NCBI GenBank assembly: GCA_963514095.1
Contig: OY741270.1
Location: 17,210,554 to 17,274,553, forward strand
Length of the DNA stretch: 64,000 nucleotides
Source: Eutrigla gurnardus
Taxonomy: Eukaryota; Chordata; Actinopteri; Perciformes; Triglidae
Reading direction: 5' to 3'
In this document: in pieces, positions 1 to 12,693 of the stretch
Numbering within the stretch: the first letter of the stretch is position 1
Layout of the letters: each line of letters begins with the position of its first letter
The notes under the pieces: generated by a model
Seen by the model: the letters and a program-made list of their open reading frames with translations, nothing else
What the model was told of the DNA's origin: nothing
Databases searched by the model: none
Translations under genes and position numbers: made by a program

Positions 1-62
1 CACACGCTCAGGTGTTTTGATCAGAGGCCTTTTCATCGTGAAACAAATAGAGAGGGACGTAC

Positions 63-3000
63 TTTCTCTCTGAAGTGCCACGATCCGCCGACAATCACAG
101 CGTGGGCCTTGAAGTCCTGCACGTTAATGTCACCAGTGCCACACATCAACAGCTGGAGAGATGGCAAAGGGAACAAATCACAATTAACAAGCGGTGGTTT
201 AAATATCAAAAGGAATCTTTATGATAATCATCCCAAATACCTCCAACTCGTTCTCATCGAATATGGCTAGTAGGTTTTCTGGAACCAGTTCGTTCAAACC
301 TGCAGTTGATCAGGAAATAACACTAATTAGATGCACATTGCCGGAGATCCCACATAAGAGGAATTAGCAACAACAACAAAAAGCGGAAAAACCGCAGCTG
401 TTCTAGTTTCCTCACCTTTCAGGAAGTGTTCCACCTCATCTCTCACCTGGCTTGCCAGTCTGTACTGGGCCAGCAGGTTCAGATAATGCATCTTGTTTTC
501 ATTGGTAACAGCGATCTGAGATCCCCCTGATATTAGCTCCACCACCTGCAAGACAACATGTGGCAGGATATAAATGCCAGACAAAACTCGTAAAAGAGAA
601 GATGTTGTTGACTTGTTCTTGACTTGTAAGATCTAACTGTTTGGTGTCACACACACCTTTCAGCTCTTATTGTGTGGCATTTTATAACAGTGCTGCAAAG
701 TTTTAAAAGGGCAACAGATGCCGAACTCCATCCACCTTTATGCATTTATGTAAACTCACAACTCCACCCTCTTTATGAAAAACGCTTGCCAAAACGAGCA
801 ATATGGTTTCTTTTGTTTGGTTTATTGCTCCTATCTCCTGCGAAATGACATCAGGGAAAAAGAGGAGGGTCCTTTCCAAAGTGTTGCCTCACCTTCTCCA
901 GCTGTCCTGCCTTGCTGTACTTCTCCTCGGCGAACACCAAATCCATTTCACTCACGTCATTGTTTAGGATGAAGCAGACTTTAGTTTTGTAGAACTCCTG
1001 GTCGTCCGTCTCAAAGTACTGCGTGTGGAAAAGCGGACGAAAACACGGGGAAAATGGCGTTTTTCAATAAACACGGCATTTCATCATCTCGGTGGAAGGT
1101 TAAAACGATGATTGGGTCGGCTTAATGTCTCAGCTTTGAAATCGTAGCAAGTTGGATAAACAGCAAAACATGCTGGCTTGTCCTCCATGAGGTAAATGAT
1201 GCCAAGAAACAAATCAGGCTTCTTAGCTCTGTGAGGAACGCGAACGTGATGAGAGAACAGCCGACACCAGAGAGTAAACAATGAAAACCTTCCAACATCC
1301 GAGGAAGACCACTTCTCTGTGGGATTGCACCGTGTTCCATACCTTGTAGTTCATCCTGAGGCCAATGATTTGGGCCAAGAAGGAACGTGTAAAGCGAGCT
1401 CGGACCAGCTGTTTGTAGGCCCCACCCAGAGCAGACTCGTACAGGCACTTCCCCACGACACGACCTGCAAACTCATACATCTTCAGACGCAAATGGGATG
1501 GCCGGTCGGCATTGGGGTGCACCTGGAAATGAAATGTTTTATTTAAACTTCTTTAAGAGGGGATGAAGCATCCATGAGTACTTCTGAATGTGGAAGGGGT
1601 TAAAAAAGACCTACCAGGCCCTGGTTGTTGTCGCTGAAGCGGGTGAACAGCTGGTTCGTGGTGTCAAAGAGGGTTTTACAGACCAGCTCAAACCACTCCC
1701 TGCGAGGCCCTCCCCAGTCCAGAGCTGCAGAGGAACGTGTCGCCTTAATGGATTACTCAAACTCAACGACTTAACACACACACTGAAGACACCATGTAGC
1801 TCACTCAGCTATATTCACACGTTTTGTTTACCTTCCTCGTCGTGAAACACAACCTCAAAGTTCTTACTCCAGTCCGACACAGAGAAGTTCCTAGTTGCCT
1901 TCAGAGACTGCAGCAACAGCAAGAGGGACAGACAAACCAAGAGCCAACATTAACACAATGGTTATGATTACATGCCTTTCATAACACACAGCTTTATAAT
2001 GCACGAAAGCAGCACTCACCGAGTCCAGGATTGAGTGTCGGGTGATTTTTAGGCAGGTCTTGGTGCGAGGTCTCTTGGAGTGGATGTGCCTGAGTTCACG
2101 TTGAAAGAAGTTCACCTTGTCTTGGAACGTTTCAGAGCCACCTGTGGAGAACACCATCAAATTACTGCCGCAGACTCCATAAAAGAAAATGATTTATGAA
2201 GTGCAGCTCAGGACTGATACGAACCAATGTTCTTGTGCAGGAAGCGAATGAAGGTGGCAGCCATGATGTTCCTGTCTTTGCAGCTGAGCTCCACAGGAGG
2301 CTGTATCCCATCATCCACCACGAGAGTTAGGTACTTGTGAACCGGGTCAGGCCCAAAATAGGTAAACTGAAAAGACAGCAGAAGATTTCTGTGATATTGT
2401 CAAACCAAATCAAAGCAGGCGGATTCTCCGGAGGTTTTCAGACCTCACTTCTGCTTACCTTCGTTCCTGGGCATACTCGAAAGGTGAAAAGGCGCCACGG
2501 AATAATTTTCAGGTAGAACTCCTTCACGGATAGTTGCTGTTTGACATAAAAGTCCAAGTCAGCATCATATTGCTTGTCTTACTCCCTTATAATCACAAAC
2601 CCAAATATTGAAGAAACATCCTACTGATGAACCATTACACACTCGCATACGCTTACCTTTGGCGATATGTAACAGTAGACCTTTTTTGGTTTCTTGACCT
2701 TCTCAGGTTGTCCCTCCACAGGAGAGTCATGCTCATCCTCCTCTTCTCCCATGGAGGGCCTTCTCTGGGGAGCCAGCAAAGAGGAGGCTGGTAACTGCCA
2801 CGAGGAACTGTAGTTCCCATTGCTGTAAAGGTACGCCTCAAAGTAGATACTTATGCCTGGAGTGGAAACATTCTTCTCCACACAGGCCTTCTCATTCTCT
2901 GCAAAAAACAATAAGAGTATTAGGCTTTGGACGAACAGACTATCAGCGTTTCTGTGCCAAATGTATTCTTTAGTAGTGTATAGGTTTCTCACCACTGAGA

Positions 3001-6000
3001 ACAATAATGTCAAATTCCCCGTTGCTGAGCGGCTGGTCCTTGTAGGAGATGCGGGCCCTGAAACAGCCCGTCTTCCTCAGAGTCAGTCTCAGCAGAACCT
3101 GGCACTGCTGCTTATTGAGTGTCACCGACTTACTGTAGTTCTCCTCCAGACTGTCATCGTCCACCGTGCCCAGCTGCAAGAACGGCAAAACTGAAATCAA
3201 CCCCAGCCCAGAACCTGTTCTGCTACATTGTTACGCTAGTGGACTGTAATTTGGGAACAGAGAGGTGAAAACAATTGCTGGCTTTCATTTTTACAGTCAT
3301 CAAGAAGTAGATCTCCAAATTACATTATAAGGGGGGATAGAAAAGGGGTTTGTTCCCTTACAGAGTGCATGTGGACGCTGTAGTTGGCTTCATCTGTGAG
3401 GGACGTGGAGTTACTGGTGGGGTTCCCATACTCGTCTCTGGGCTCAATCTGCAAAGTGTGCTGCTGGCCATTTGTTAGCACCAGGGTGGAGAAATGGTAG
3501 GCTATCTTGGTTTTGGAAGGGACAACTGTACCTGAAGTGAACAAAAATTTAACAAAAAGTGTCAAATCAATAATTACACACAGCAAAAATACAGGTTGGA
3601 CTTAGAAATGCACACAAAAGTAATACCTGGCTGAAATATCTTGTAATAGGGGCTGTAGGCCACATTGAGGCCACCCAGCTTGACAGCCACCTCATAGCGT
3701 CCGGCCTTGCGCACTGTGAAGGCCACCTTGACTGCATTGGACTCTGGTTCTTGCAGAACCTCCTTCGTAACAGGAATGTCCAGAGCCAATTCAATGTGGG
3801 TGATGTTAACCCTCAGCCCCACGGGTCGGTGGGCCGGAAACGGCTGGCCGTTCTTATAGAACAGCTGACAAGACAGAAGATCAAAAGAGACCACACACGT
3901 GAATTTTTGCAACGAGATGCATCGTACAACTTAAGCTTCGCCACATATGGAATCAATAATCACCTGGACCCTGAAGCTCATAGTCTGCCCCACTTCCTGT
4001 GGTTCTTTCCAATCCCAAGACACCTTGCAGGAGCGTGGGTCCAGGTAGTTGCCCCGGACATAGTCGTAGATGCTGCGGTCGCCGCGTCGCCCTGGATCCT
4101 CATTCTGTAGGAAGCTGACAACCCTCGCTGCAAGCTCACAGAGGAACTTAATGGTGAAGACGAAAGCTATGATGGAAACAGTAATTCCACCTGCCGCAAT
4201 AAGGAAAGAAGCACAGGAGATACGTTTTTTTGCAGTAAATGCAAAAGTGTGTTTTTTGCAATAAATGCAAAGTGTTGATTTGTTTTTGATAAAAGTTGAT
4301 TCATCACTCAACAGAGCAAAGTTTAAAGTTTGTTTAAGGTTTATGGGGCCAAAACTTGAAAACAAACCCTCGGGCTGTACAAATACTATAAAGCAATTTG
4401 AAAAACAAACAATGTGTTAGATAGCAGCAATGGCAGGACCAGCCATATCAGCCCATGCCCAACAGCTGACAAAGAACTCACCAATCACGTAAAACATGAG
4501 GTCCCTTATCAAGAAGCACAGCGCCACAGTACAGCCAAATATGAGCGCTCCCGCTGCAAAAACAAATGGACATCTAATGAATAATTAAAGTAAAGACAAT
4601 AAACACTGTGTGCTCTGAGCCTGCGGGTTAAATTTGCATGGTTTATTTTTATGTTATATATTGCTTTATGAATACATAACCCCAGGCTGGACATCGCCAC
4701 CGCTATAATCTACATGGCGCCCTGTCAAATGAAGCAACAACAAATGCCAAGAAATGGCATGATTTAAGTGTAGTTTTGGACTTTGGTATGGATGTTTACA
4801 CCATTTATTTGTTTCACATTACCCAACATTTATCTTCAGTGGGAGGGAATAGTGTTTTTATGTGAGAAGAATTGACAGGAAAACAAACAGATGTTGGGCT
4901 GTACACAGAGATGAAGCCCCACTGAACTTTTCCATTACAGCACTTGAGCTACATTTAAAATGGTATGCGACTCTTGTTGTAACAACACTTGTGAAAACAC
5001 TTAGCGACACTTACCGACAGTACAATCTATCCTACGTTTACATCTTCTATCTAAATGCCTCTTAACATTTTGCAGCTGTGAAAAGCAACCCCAAACTAAA
5101 AAACAGTCTAAGGGCAGAAAATGATCAGCGTCTCACCAAATGTCCACTTCTCATTCAGACGCCTCACAGCTAGGCTGTGCACCAGCTGGATCTCGTAGTC
5201 CTGGTCCCGACTCCCCCTGGAGTTGTGGAGGATCTGGATGCCTGTAGACAACTTGATGTAGTCTTCGTAGTAGTATCCCCAGGCCCCTAGAGACAGCTGT
5301 AGCTGAATGTCAAACTGAGTCAGATCATCCAGATTCATACAACCGAAGGTCTTCAGTCTGTAGTGGAAAACAAAAGTGAAAGTATATGAAGATTGTTGCG
5401 TAATTATTTCAAAGAGTGCAGCCTAAAGAAATGCAACCCTACCATTCCTGCTAACTCCGCGTCTATTGACTCTATTGACTGCTAAGACTGCTGACTGCAA
5501 ACTACAGGTTGTCCCACATACAAAACAAACACTGGTTTTTGTACAACTCTCTACAAGTGTCACGTCAATGTTATCAGCTAAACTCATCAGGTACGTCACC
5601 AGGGAGGAGTGAGACAGTGTTGCAACAAGCCTTACCGAGAGATTTAGCAGATAAATGGTCATAACCATTCAAACTGAAACATTATATCCCACTGCAAAGC
5701 TACTACCGTTGCCTGTTAACACTTGGAATGTTCTCAATAATTACTGAAATAAGAAAAATCCATCATTCCTGGTACCTGGTCATTCAGTATATTCAGTCAG
5801 CTAACCTCATTTTTGGGCACATAACGTTGCAGAACGGAGAACTGACCAACTGAAGCAACCCCAGATCATAACACTGCCCTCACAGACTTGTACGTTAGGC
5901 AATAGGCATGATGGGAGCATCACCTCATCTGCCTCTCTTCTTACCCTGAAGGACCCATCCCTCTGGAACAGGGTAAATCTGGACTCATCAGACCACATGA

Positions 6001-7773
6001 CCTGTCCATTGCTCCAGAGGGCAATCTTTAGCCTCACTGATACGTTGTTTTCTTAAGGCTACACAACCTTGAGTTCTCTTTGCATGTGGAAATGCTCTCA
6101 CTTTCGCTATTAAACACAGTCGTGAGTTCGACTGTTGAATGTTTGCATTATGATTTCACCAAACGTTTAAGCGATCTCCGATCACAATCGTTCCAAGATT
6201 TTTGCCAACCACATTTGGAAGACGATGGGTCACCTTCCAAGTTTTTAATAATGCGTTGAGCAGTTCTCTGCCCAATTTTAGTAGTTTCAGCAATCTCCTT
6301 AGTTGTTTTCTTTGCTTGATGAGGCCAATAATTTGACCCTTATCTTTGCACGTCTTTGCACAACCTGCACCTAGTCACTGAGTTGAAGTCATAATTGTGT
6401 TATCAATAAAGGTTAAAAGTCCAGGCAAACAAAATGGCAGTGATGGTGTAACATGACCTTCAGAAATGTGACTTTGTGTCCCTCTGAAATATCAAACTGT
6501 TTATCTTGAATCATGATGTGTATGACACGACTAGATATTTTAGAAACACAGATGACCTTGTTGACTGAGGCGACATTTGGATGAAGATTGATAATAGAGT
6601 GCAATAACTACTAATCATAGCCGGGTTCTGATGGCATCACACAGAGCACCCAACGCACATACACTAACACCTGCATTGGTGCAGGGTCTCACACACACGT
6701 TCTCTAAAGAATACTTTCTACTGCAGTGACCCTCTGAAACACTGCAGCCTCCACAGCTCAGTGTCAGCAAGCTCAGCCAGCCTGAAAGGAGAGGCTGCCC
6801 TCAAGTGGACAAATAAATATAACCTGTGTTAACCAGCATAAACACGACCATAACCACATAACCAATTCAAGACAGAAAAAAAAAACTATGCAGAGAAAAA
6901 TAAAAATATATGACATGCCAACAGGTAATTGTTTCTGAAAAAGAAAAGCCGCTCATGTTAAAGATAAGCTCTTTCATTGCTTACGTATGGTAATAATGCT
7001 CCAGGTTCTGGGAGCAAAGCCACTCCTGGAAGGCAAAGTCTCGGAGCAGCTGGATGTGGGCCTCCGCAATTTCCCTCCAGCGTGACTGTTCCTTCACCAC
7101 CTCTTCCAGACGAGTCAGTACACTCAGGCTCAGTTCCTCCAGTGTCTGTACATCTGGATGACACATGGACAGCACAGAAAAATCCACAATCACATGTTTG
7201 CCAACAAATCAGCTCCAGTAAAGCCCCCACCACAGGCTAAAACACTGATTCATGTCTGTTATAAAGAATATTTAAGTCTGATTGTCCATGCATTCCACAT
7301 GCATCTCATAAGCCGTTGTATTCAAAACCAAAGACTGACCAGTGTCTTTGCAATATGCAACACAATCTCCTTGCATTAAGCATAGTGTAAGTCCAGTTAG
7401 ACTTGACACTTACCATTGGTATTTCTGCAAAAGCTCTAAAAGGTACTGGATAAGATCACAGCTAGTCTAACCACAAAATTTAAAGTAATAATCTGTTTGG
7501 AGAAGTTTCCTTGTGCAGGTCACTAAACCTACACCTGCTTACTTCACCGAGGATTAGACTATCAACCAAACTACTCAACTGTAAGTAACGGTCATGTACG
7601 TCTCAAAAGACTTTAAGCTACTGACCTTCAAATAGGTGCCTGTATTGAGAGAGGCTATGTCCTTGGAGCCATTCCTCTATCTGACTCTCTTTTCCTTTCT
7701 TCCAGCGCACTTCCCAGAAGAGGATCCACAACACTGAGGAGAAGAGGAAGGTCAGGAAGAAGCGGCGGTCCAT
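63..7773 (-). CDS. arel1: AREL1, apoptosis-resistant HECT-type E3 ubiquitin ligase (3' end outside window)
   Basis: HECT E3 ligase; the mammalian protein ubiquitinates mitochondrial IAP antagonists such as SMAC and HtrA2. Coding exons, 3' to 5' on this strand: 63-152, 241-299, 416-545, about 894-1018, 1343-1521, 1612-1724, 1835-1904, 2019-2142, 2223-2367, 2460-2535, 2658-2897, 2993-3174, 3361-3531, 3628-3866, 3964-4190, 4482-4553, 5137-5357, 6985-7153 and 7626-7773. Recognisable parts are the hydrophobic segment after MFYVIGG (4482-4190), the filamin-like region with KAGRYEVAVKLGGLNVAYSP, and the HECT N-lobe (LDWGGPRREWFEL, KMYEFAGRVVGKCLYES). The catalytic-Cys exons lie left of the window. 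I place the start at 7773 because the frame stays open through four exon junctions upstream of the usual mammalian start, and an in-frame TGA lies just before this ATG. This adds 198 residues, with a hydrophobic N-terminus and two SAM-like segments. A shorter product starting in exon 4482-4553 is the alternative. Confidence 0.93.
5340..6984. other. AREL1 intron with transposon debris
   Basis: Intron between the exons at 5137-5357 and 6985-7153. It holds a decayed Tc1-like transposase fragment (about 5800-6410) and otherwise AT-rich sequence without recognisable features. Confidence 0.6.
5800..6410 (-). mobile_element. Tc1/mariner-like DNA transposon remnant
   Basis: The minus-strand frame at 5807-6037 contains a Tc1-type transposase core: the WSDESRFTLF motif followed by VMIWGCFSW, which are the usual residues around the second catalytic Asp. 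Sequence further up the element (to about 6410) reads like the N-terminal helix-turn-helix region of such transposases, but with stops and shifts. The copy lies inside an AREL1 intron, antisense to FCF1 and co-directional with AREL1. No terminal inverted repeats were identified. It is a dead fragment. Confidence 0.75.
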
Positions 7774-8768
7774 CAGACCATCTTTCAGCCTTCACTCAGA
7801 CCCCTCAGTGCTCAAAGGAAAACTGCCACTCACAAGGAGGCTAGCCAAGTTTCCTACAATAGGAGAGAAACTGCTTAGGCTCAAAACAATCTAGACCTTA
7901 ATATAAAACAAAAACGGTTTCAACAAATAGATTTAGAAAGAGTTAACTGGTCAAAACGATGGGACGTTTGGATGCAGGAGGAGCATCACCATTAAGTGCT
8001 CTGCCAAGAAAGCATGAATATTTTAAGTGTCACCTTGGAGAAGTGTTGGCTGTTGACAGAATAACATCACATGTAATCCACAGCACTGAAATATGCATGC
8101 ACAACTTGGTTAAAGAGTGGTCATAAAACTCTCACCAGCCTTTGCTTAGTTCGGAGAAACTATAAAAACCAAAGAAACGAGGTCAATTTAAGTCCAATTC
8201 CACTCAATCCCATCCAACATGTACAGTCCAGACGATGGTAACGGTACTGATGATGATGAGATGTCTAAACGTGGAAGATCAGGTATCAAAACGTCCGCTG
8301 CCACTGTTGTCAACAACCGCAAATCTAAACAAATAACCTATCGAAACGGACAACTTTAGTTGCGTTTCCCGTAAATGGCGGTTTACTCGAATGACATTTT
8401 GGAAAAAAAACAAAAGGGGAACATAACCCGGCTAAGTGCACATCGTCAATTCTCTCTTGTCTGTTGTCACCTGGAGCGCACGGTAAAGCTGGAGGCTAAT
8501 GTTAACAACTGTTAGCATCGTGCCCACAGAAGCTACAGTAGCATTTACGTTAGTTGACTAGCAAAGGACGGCACAATGCTAACAGATAGCCAAGTTAGAC
8601 AACAATGTCAGCGTCATTTCAGGAAGCTCGTCGCCAACGCACGGCGGTTATCAAGATGTGCATCGCAACACGTCCATGCGACACCGCTTACAATGACACA
8701 GCTACATAAAGCAAACTTGCATGCGTACACATTTAATTAATCAAAGATATTAAACACTGAATCTACCT
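7774..8768 (-). other. AREL1 5' UTR and first intron
   Basis: This stretch runs from the AREL1 start codon up to a probable non-coding first exon. A donor-like AG/GTAGAT on the minus strand near 8768 would end that exon. A 46-codon plus-strand ORF starts at ATG 8219 (acidic MYSPDDGNG start), but I recognise nothing in it. The rest is anonymous sequence. Confidence 0.45.
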
Positions 8769-8915
8769 TCGTCTGATGTGCATTAGCTGAGCAACCGGAA
8801 AATGCGCAGAAAACGTGTCGATTTTTGATTACGTCACCAGGCTTCGCATCGATACAGTACACACGAGGGGAAGGGGACCAAATTCTGCTCGGAACCGTGG
8901 TCTCGCAGTTAAACC
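8769..8915. promoter_or_regulatory. Bidirectional AREL1/FCF1 promoter
   Basis: The two genes are divergent. The putative AREL1 first exon (donor near 8768, minus) and the FCF1 start codon (8916, plus) are about 150 bp apart, so both start sites must lie here. A CRE/ATF-like TTACGTCA lies at about 8829-8836, and there is no obvious TATA box. The head-to-head arrangement is also found in human. Exact start sites are inferred. Confidence 0.6.
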
Positions 8916-11235
8916 ATGGTATGTAGTCCACAATTGCGTTACACCACGGTTGTTTTGATGAAATGTTTCCCGTTATATGCTCTTATATTTGATTTGTTTG
9001 GTGTTGAGGTTTAGCAGGCAAGCCGCCGAGCTAAGTTAGCTAGCTTCGGGGCTAACGTAAAGTAAAATAGCGTTACTTTACCTAATGTTACACTTACGTC
9101 TGCTGCTGAAATGAATAACGCACTCGTCTAACGTTAAATATATCATTTCGTTGTATCAATACAAAGATATTGACCTCAACATTAATGAAATATCTAGCGT
9201 GAGTTCAATGCATTCAGTGTTTGAAACTTCTGTAGCTATAAGTCACTTCCTTTCAAAAGAACAGCTTCAATATGTCATTCAGATTTAGCTCCTCTATGGT
9301 TAAACGGTATTTGTGTTTAATCGTTAGAGAGCTTGTGTTGTTGAATGTGTTCCCTCCTGCTATAAAACAATAGATTATCTTGGTTGTAATCAATGACTGT
9401 GTTCTAACTTGCTCAATCCAGGGGAAGCAGAAAACAAAGAAGTTTGCCGCAATGAAGAGAATGATCAGTCTGAGAGATAACAGAATGTGAGTTGTGATAA
9501 CTGCTCTGTTTTTCTAGCCAATGTTCGTTAGCTCTTTCCATCTTATTAATCCAGCTCAGACTCCCATACAAAACACTGAATAGTTATGTGGGGCTCTTAA
9601 AGATCTGTGCAAGCACTATAACCCCTTGTTTGTTTTGTAGAAAAGACAAAGACCGGGCTAAAGCAAAAGAGAAAAAGAAGAAAGATCCCTCAGCACTAAA
9701 GGAGAGAGAAGTGTAAGTCGGTGACAAAAAAAGCTTAAATAAGATGATGAACAACTTGATGTATGTGTCTCCTTGACTTGGTTTATTTTTCTTTTGACAT
9801 GTTGTGCAGGACAAAGTACCCATCATGCCTGTTCTTCCAGTACAATACTCAGCTTGGTCCACCATACCATGTTCTGGTCGACACCAATTTCATCAACTTC
9901 TCCATCAAGGCCAAGCTGGACATTGTTCAGTCTATGATGGATTGCCTGTATGCAAAATGTAAGTACTATTGCCAAGTGGTCGATAATACTGACTGAGGAT
10001 AATAGCCGTTTTCTCCATCTCATTATTATATATAATGATTCATGATAATTTACAATTAATTTTTTCTTCTTCTGCAATTTCATCCAATCCAGGTGTCCCA
10101 TGTATCACAGACTGTGTGATGGCTGAGATTGAAAAGCTTGGAATGAAGTACAGAGTCGCACTACGGTACAAGCTGCTTTGAATAGAACTGCACTGGGGTC
10201 GTGAGCTCATTCTGTTGATGCAGAAGTTATTTTTATAATAACATTTTTTGCTTGTTTCATTTTTGCAGTATAGCAAAGGATCCACGGTTTGAACGCTTGC
10301 CATGCACACACAAGGGAACATATGCTGATGACTGTTTGGTACAAAGGGTAACACAGGTAATATGCTTTAATGTTCATTGATCACTATTAGGAATGTAGCG
10401 GTATGGGATTTTCATGGTACAATAACCAACAGTATTACATTATTATTATTAGTTGATTTAAATCGGTTACAAGAACCCTTGAAGGATTGGGAACAGAATC
10501 ATTATAATAGCTATTATAACAACTAAATTATGATAAACCCGTAATTGTAATATGTTGTATAACTAGGAGGATGTAAGTTAACATGTAAACTACACTATAA
10601 CATGTTAAATTAACTACTAAATGAAAAGTAACATAAAAATCATGTTGTATGATGAACTCTTTAAAAAAACACTCACTCGGGTCTTTTCATTACCGTAGGT
10701 AAGAAAATGTACACATAATAATATTGGTATAACGTTTCAACCATAGCTATTCATACATGTAATAGAATGGCTGTTAAATGTGTTAAGTCTCTTTCAAAGC
10801 AGACATTTTGGCTTGGATTGTAGGGAAAGCACAGGTGTAATTGATGACATTTAAAATGACCAGTCAGATCATCTTAGGGGAAAATGTATGATGTCATGTT
10901 ACGCTGTATAGTTCATGTACTTACGGCTATATCACTAACATAAATATGTATCCACAGCACAAGTGTTACATCCTGGCCACTGTGGACAGAGATCTAAAGA
11001 GAAGGATCAGGAAGATCCCTGGGGTACCCATCATGTACATCTCAAACCACAGGTAACACCAACCTTTGCTTTAAATATATGGCAGCCTTAATGTGTGTGC
11101 TTTGTTTGCTTTTAAAAATGATTCTGGATTAAGTCCCATCTTCATCAATAGCTATGCTGATTGATTCTGTTTTTTTTTTCATGCAGGTACAATATTGAGC
11201 GGATGCCTGATGACTACGGTGCCCCAAGGTTTTAA
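8916..11235 (+). CDS. fcf1: FCF1 (UTP24), rRNA-processing PIN-domain endonuclease
   Basis: Nucleolar SSU-processome nuclease that cuts pre-rRNA at the 5' end of 18S rRNA and in ITS1 (sites A1/A2 in yeast). Exons: 8916-8918 (only the ATG), 9422-9486, 9641-9712, 9810-9958, 10093-10165, 10269-10356, 10958-11052 and 11187-11235. All junctions keep frame and give the family's usual length of about 198 residues. The lysine-rich N-terminus (MGKQKTKKF) is followed by the PIN domain with the acidic residues expected at the metal site: LVDTNF, DCVMAEIEKLG, TYADDCLVQR and ATVDRDLKRR. The C-terminus DDYGAPRF is diagnostic of FCF1. The intron after the initiator ATG uses a clean GTATGT donor. Confidence 0.97.
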
Positions 11236-11397
11236 CATTTCTACAACGGAGAGACCTGTAAATAGACCACGTTTCCTGTTTAATAATATTTTTCTTTTAT
11301 GTACATCAAAAATATTGTGCTGATTTCTAGTTTGATTTGGTATGGGTGGGAAACGACTTCAAGTTTTGTTTTTCTCCATAAAATATTTGGTTACAAG

Positions 11398-11403
11398 AAT
11401 AAA
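11398..11403 (+). terminator. FCF1 polyadenylation signal
   Basis: AATAAA 163 bp after the FCF1 stop codon, with T-rich sequence downstream. Confidence 0.65.
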
Positions 11404-12693
11404 TGGATTGCTGCAATGTCCATGCCTCCAGACTCCAGTTTTTCCTTGCATGCTTGCTATATGATCCAATATGCTAATTTACTATGGTAAAGATACACAA
11501 GCAATTTCAGATTAATATTTTCACACAGTTGTCTTCTTTCTTGTCTTGTGTTTAATTACAGTAGAAATGTATTTAGCTTTTTCCATACAATAATGTTCAT
11601 TGAGATACAATATATGTGGTAATGTAAACACCACACTATCACTTGACAGATTAATGACGAATAACTAATTAAATTAAGTGTGACATGACCAGGGAATGCT
11701 TTATTACAGGATGTCTCCACATTACGTTTTATTGTTTTATTTCTGTAAAAAAAATTAATAATACATGTACGTTTCTTCATCCTTCCATCACAGCACTACA
11801 CTACACAACACTTTACTGTTAGATGAGTACATTAAACCACCGGAATGATGCTTTTTCCCCCCCGTTAACAACCAAAGTACTCCAATACGTGAATCAATGA
11901 TAGGAGGAGCTCCGATTACGTCTTTACGGGAAGCTCCTGAATGCAGCATTTGCCATGGCTGAGCTCATCCGCTGTGTACGGAGCATGCGCAGTAGACGGG
12001 GGTCTGGGAGTGTCTGAGCGGCTACTTGGACGAGAATCCCAACCCGCAGTCTGAACCCTGGAGCATCTGCATGAACAATGAAGCGGTGGACGGCGGCCGC
12101 CTGAAGGAAAGGATTGGCGAAGCGCAGATGAAGTGGACGTTTGAGGGGCGTCGAGGTGATGATGGGGTTGGACAACGGCACTGATTCCGCTGGCTGTCTG
12201 TGGCGGTGAATGACCTCTAACGGTACAGGGAATTGGTCATTTCTGATACTTTGTTGTGAGCAGAGTCGATCCTTTCTAGGCGGTGATGACGTTAATGTTA
12301 CACTGGCGAGCTTGTTGTTGAACTTTCACAGTCTCGTCATTAAAATAGACCAAACGTCCAAAGCGAAATCACCACGGCGTCTTAATTACTGTATGTAGGT
12401 GAATGTGGCATTTTTGCATGGCCTACTGTCTACTGGATTTTTTTTTTTACAAAGAGCTGAATGGTTACAGCAAACATTTTATTTTTCTATTTCACTGGTG
12501 AAATAATTGGTGGATCACCTTTTATGTGACTGTTTTTGCTATTTGTGGAACAAGCTGCTTAATGTCATGAGTAGGCCATCTATTGTGGGAACCTACTTAA
12601 ACCTGCAAGTAGATTAACCTGTGAAAAGGTACAAAGGCCATCAGTCTGGACGTCTCTGTGCCTGGACACAGTGGGCTTCCTGGTGGCGGAGGG
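11404..12693 (+). other. FCF1-VASH1 intergenic region and probable VASH1 5' leader
   Basis: The first ~480 bp are AT-rich with no features. A GC-rich block at about 11900-12230 has two short ORFs: ATG 11955 (20 codons) and a 37-codon ORF from about 12072. It ends in a donor-like ACG/GTACAG near 12219. This fits a VASH1 first, untranslated exon and promoter. The remainder to 12693 would be intron 1 and the start of the coding exon. YLPM1, which follows FCF1 in human, is absent. Confidence 0.4.

Noticed and set aside
8219..8360. 46-codon acidic ORF between AREL1 and FCF1
   Set aside because: The start looks protein-like, but there is no family match and no supported downstream exon. It sits in the AREL1 5' intron on the opposite strand.
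12658..12693. Start of VASH1 at 12658 (MPGHSG-like)
   Set aside because: The codon at 12658 is GTG. The first ATG in frame is 12694, although the frame is open upstream.
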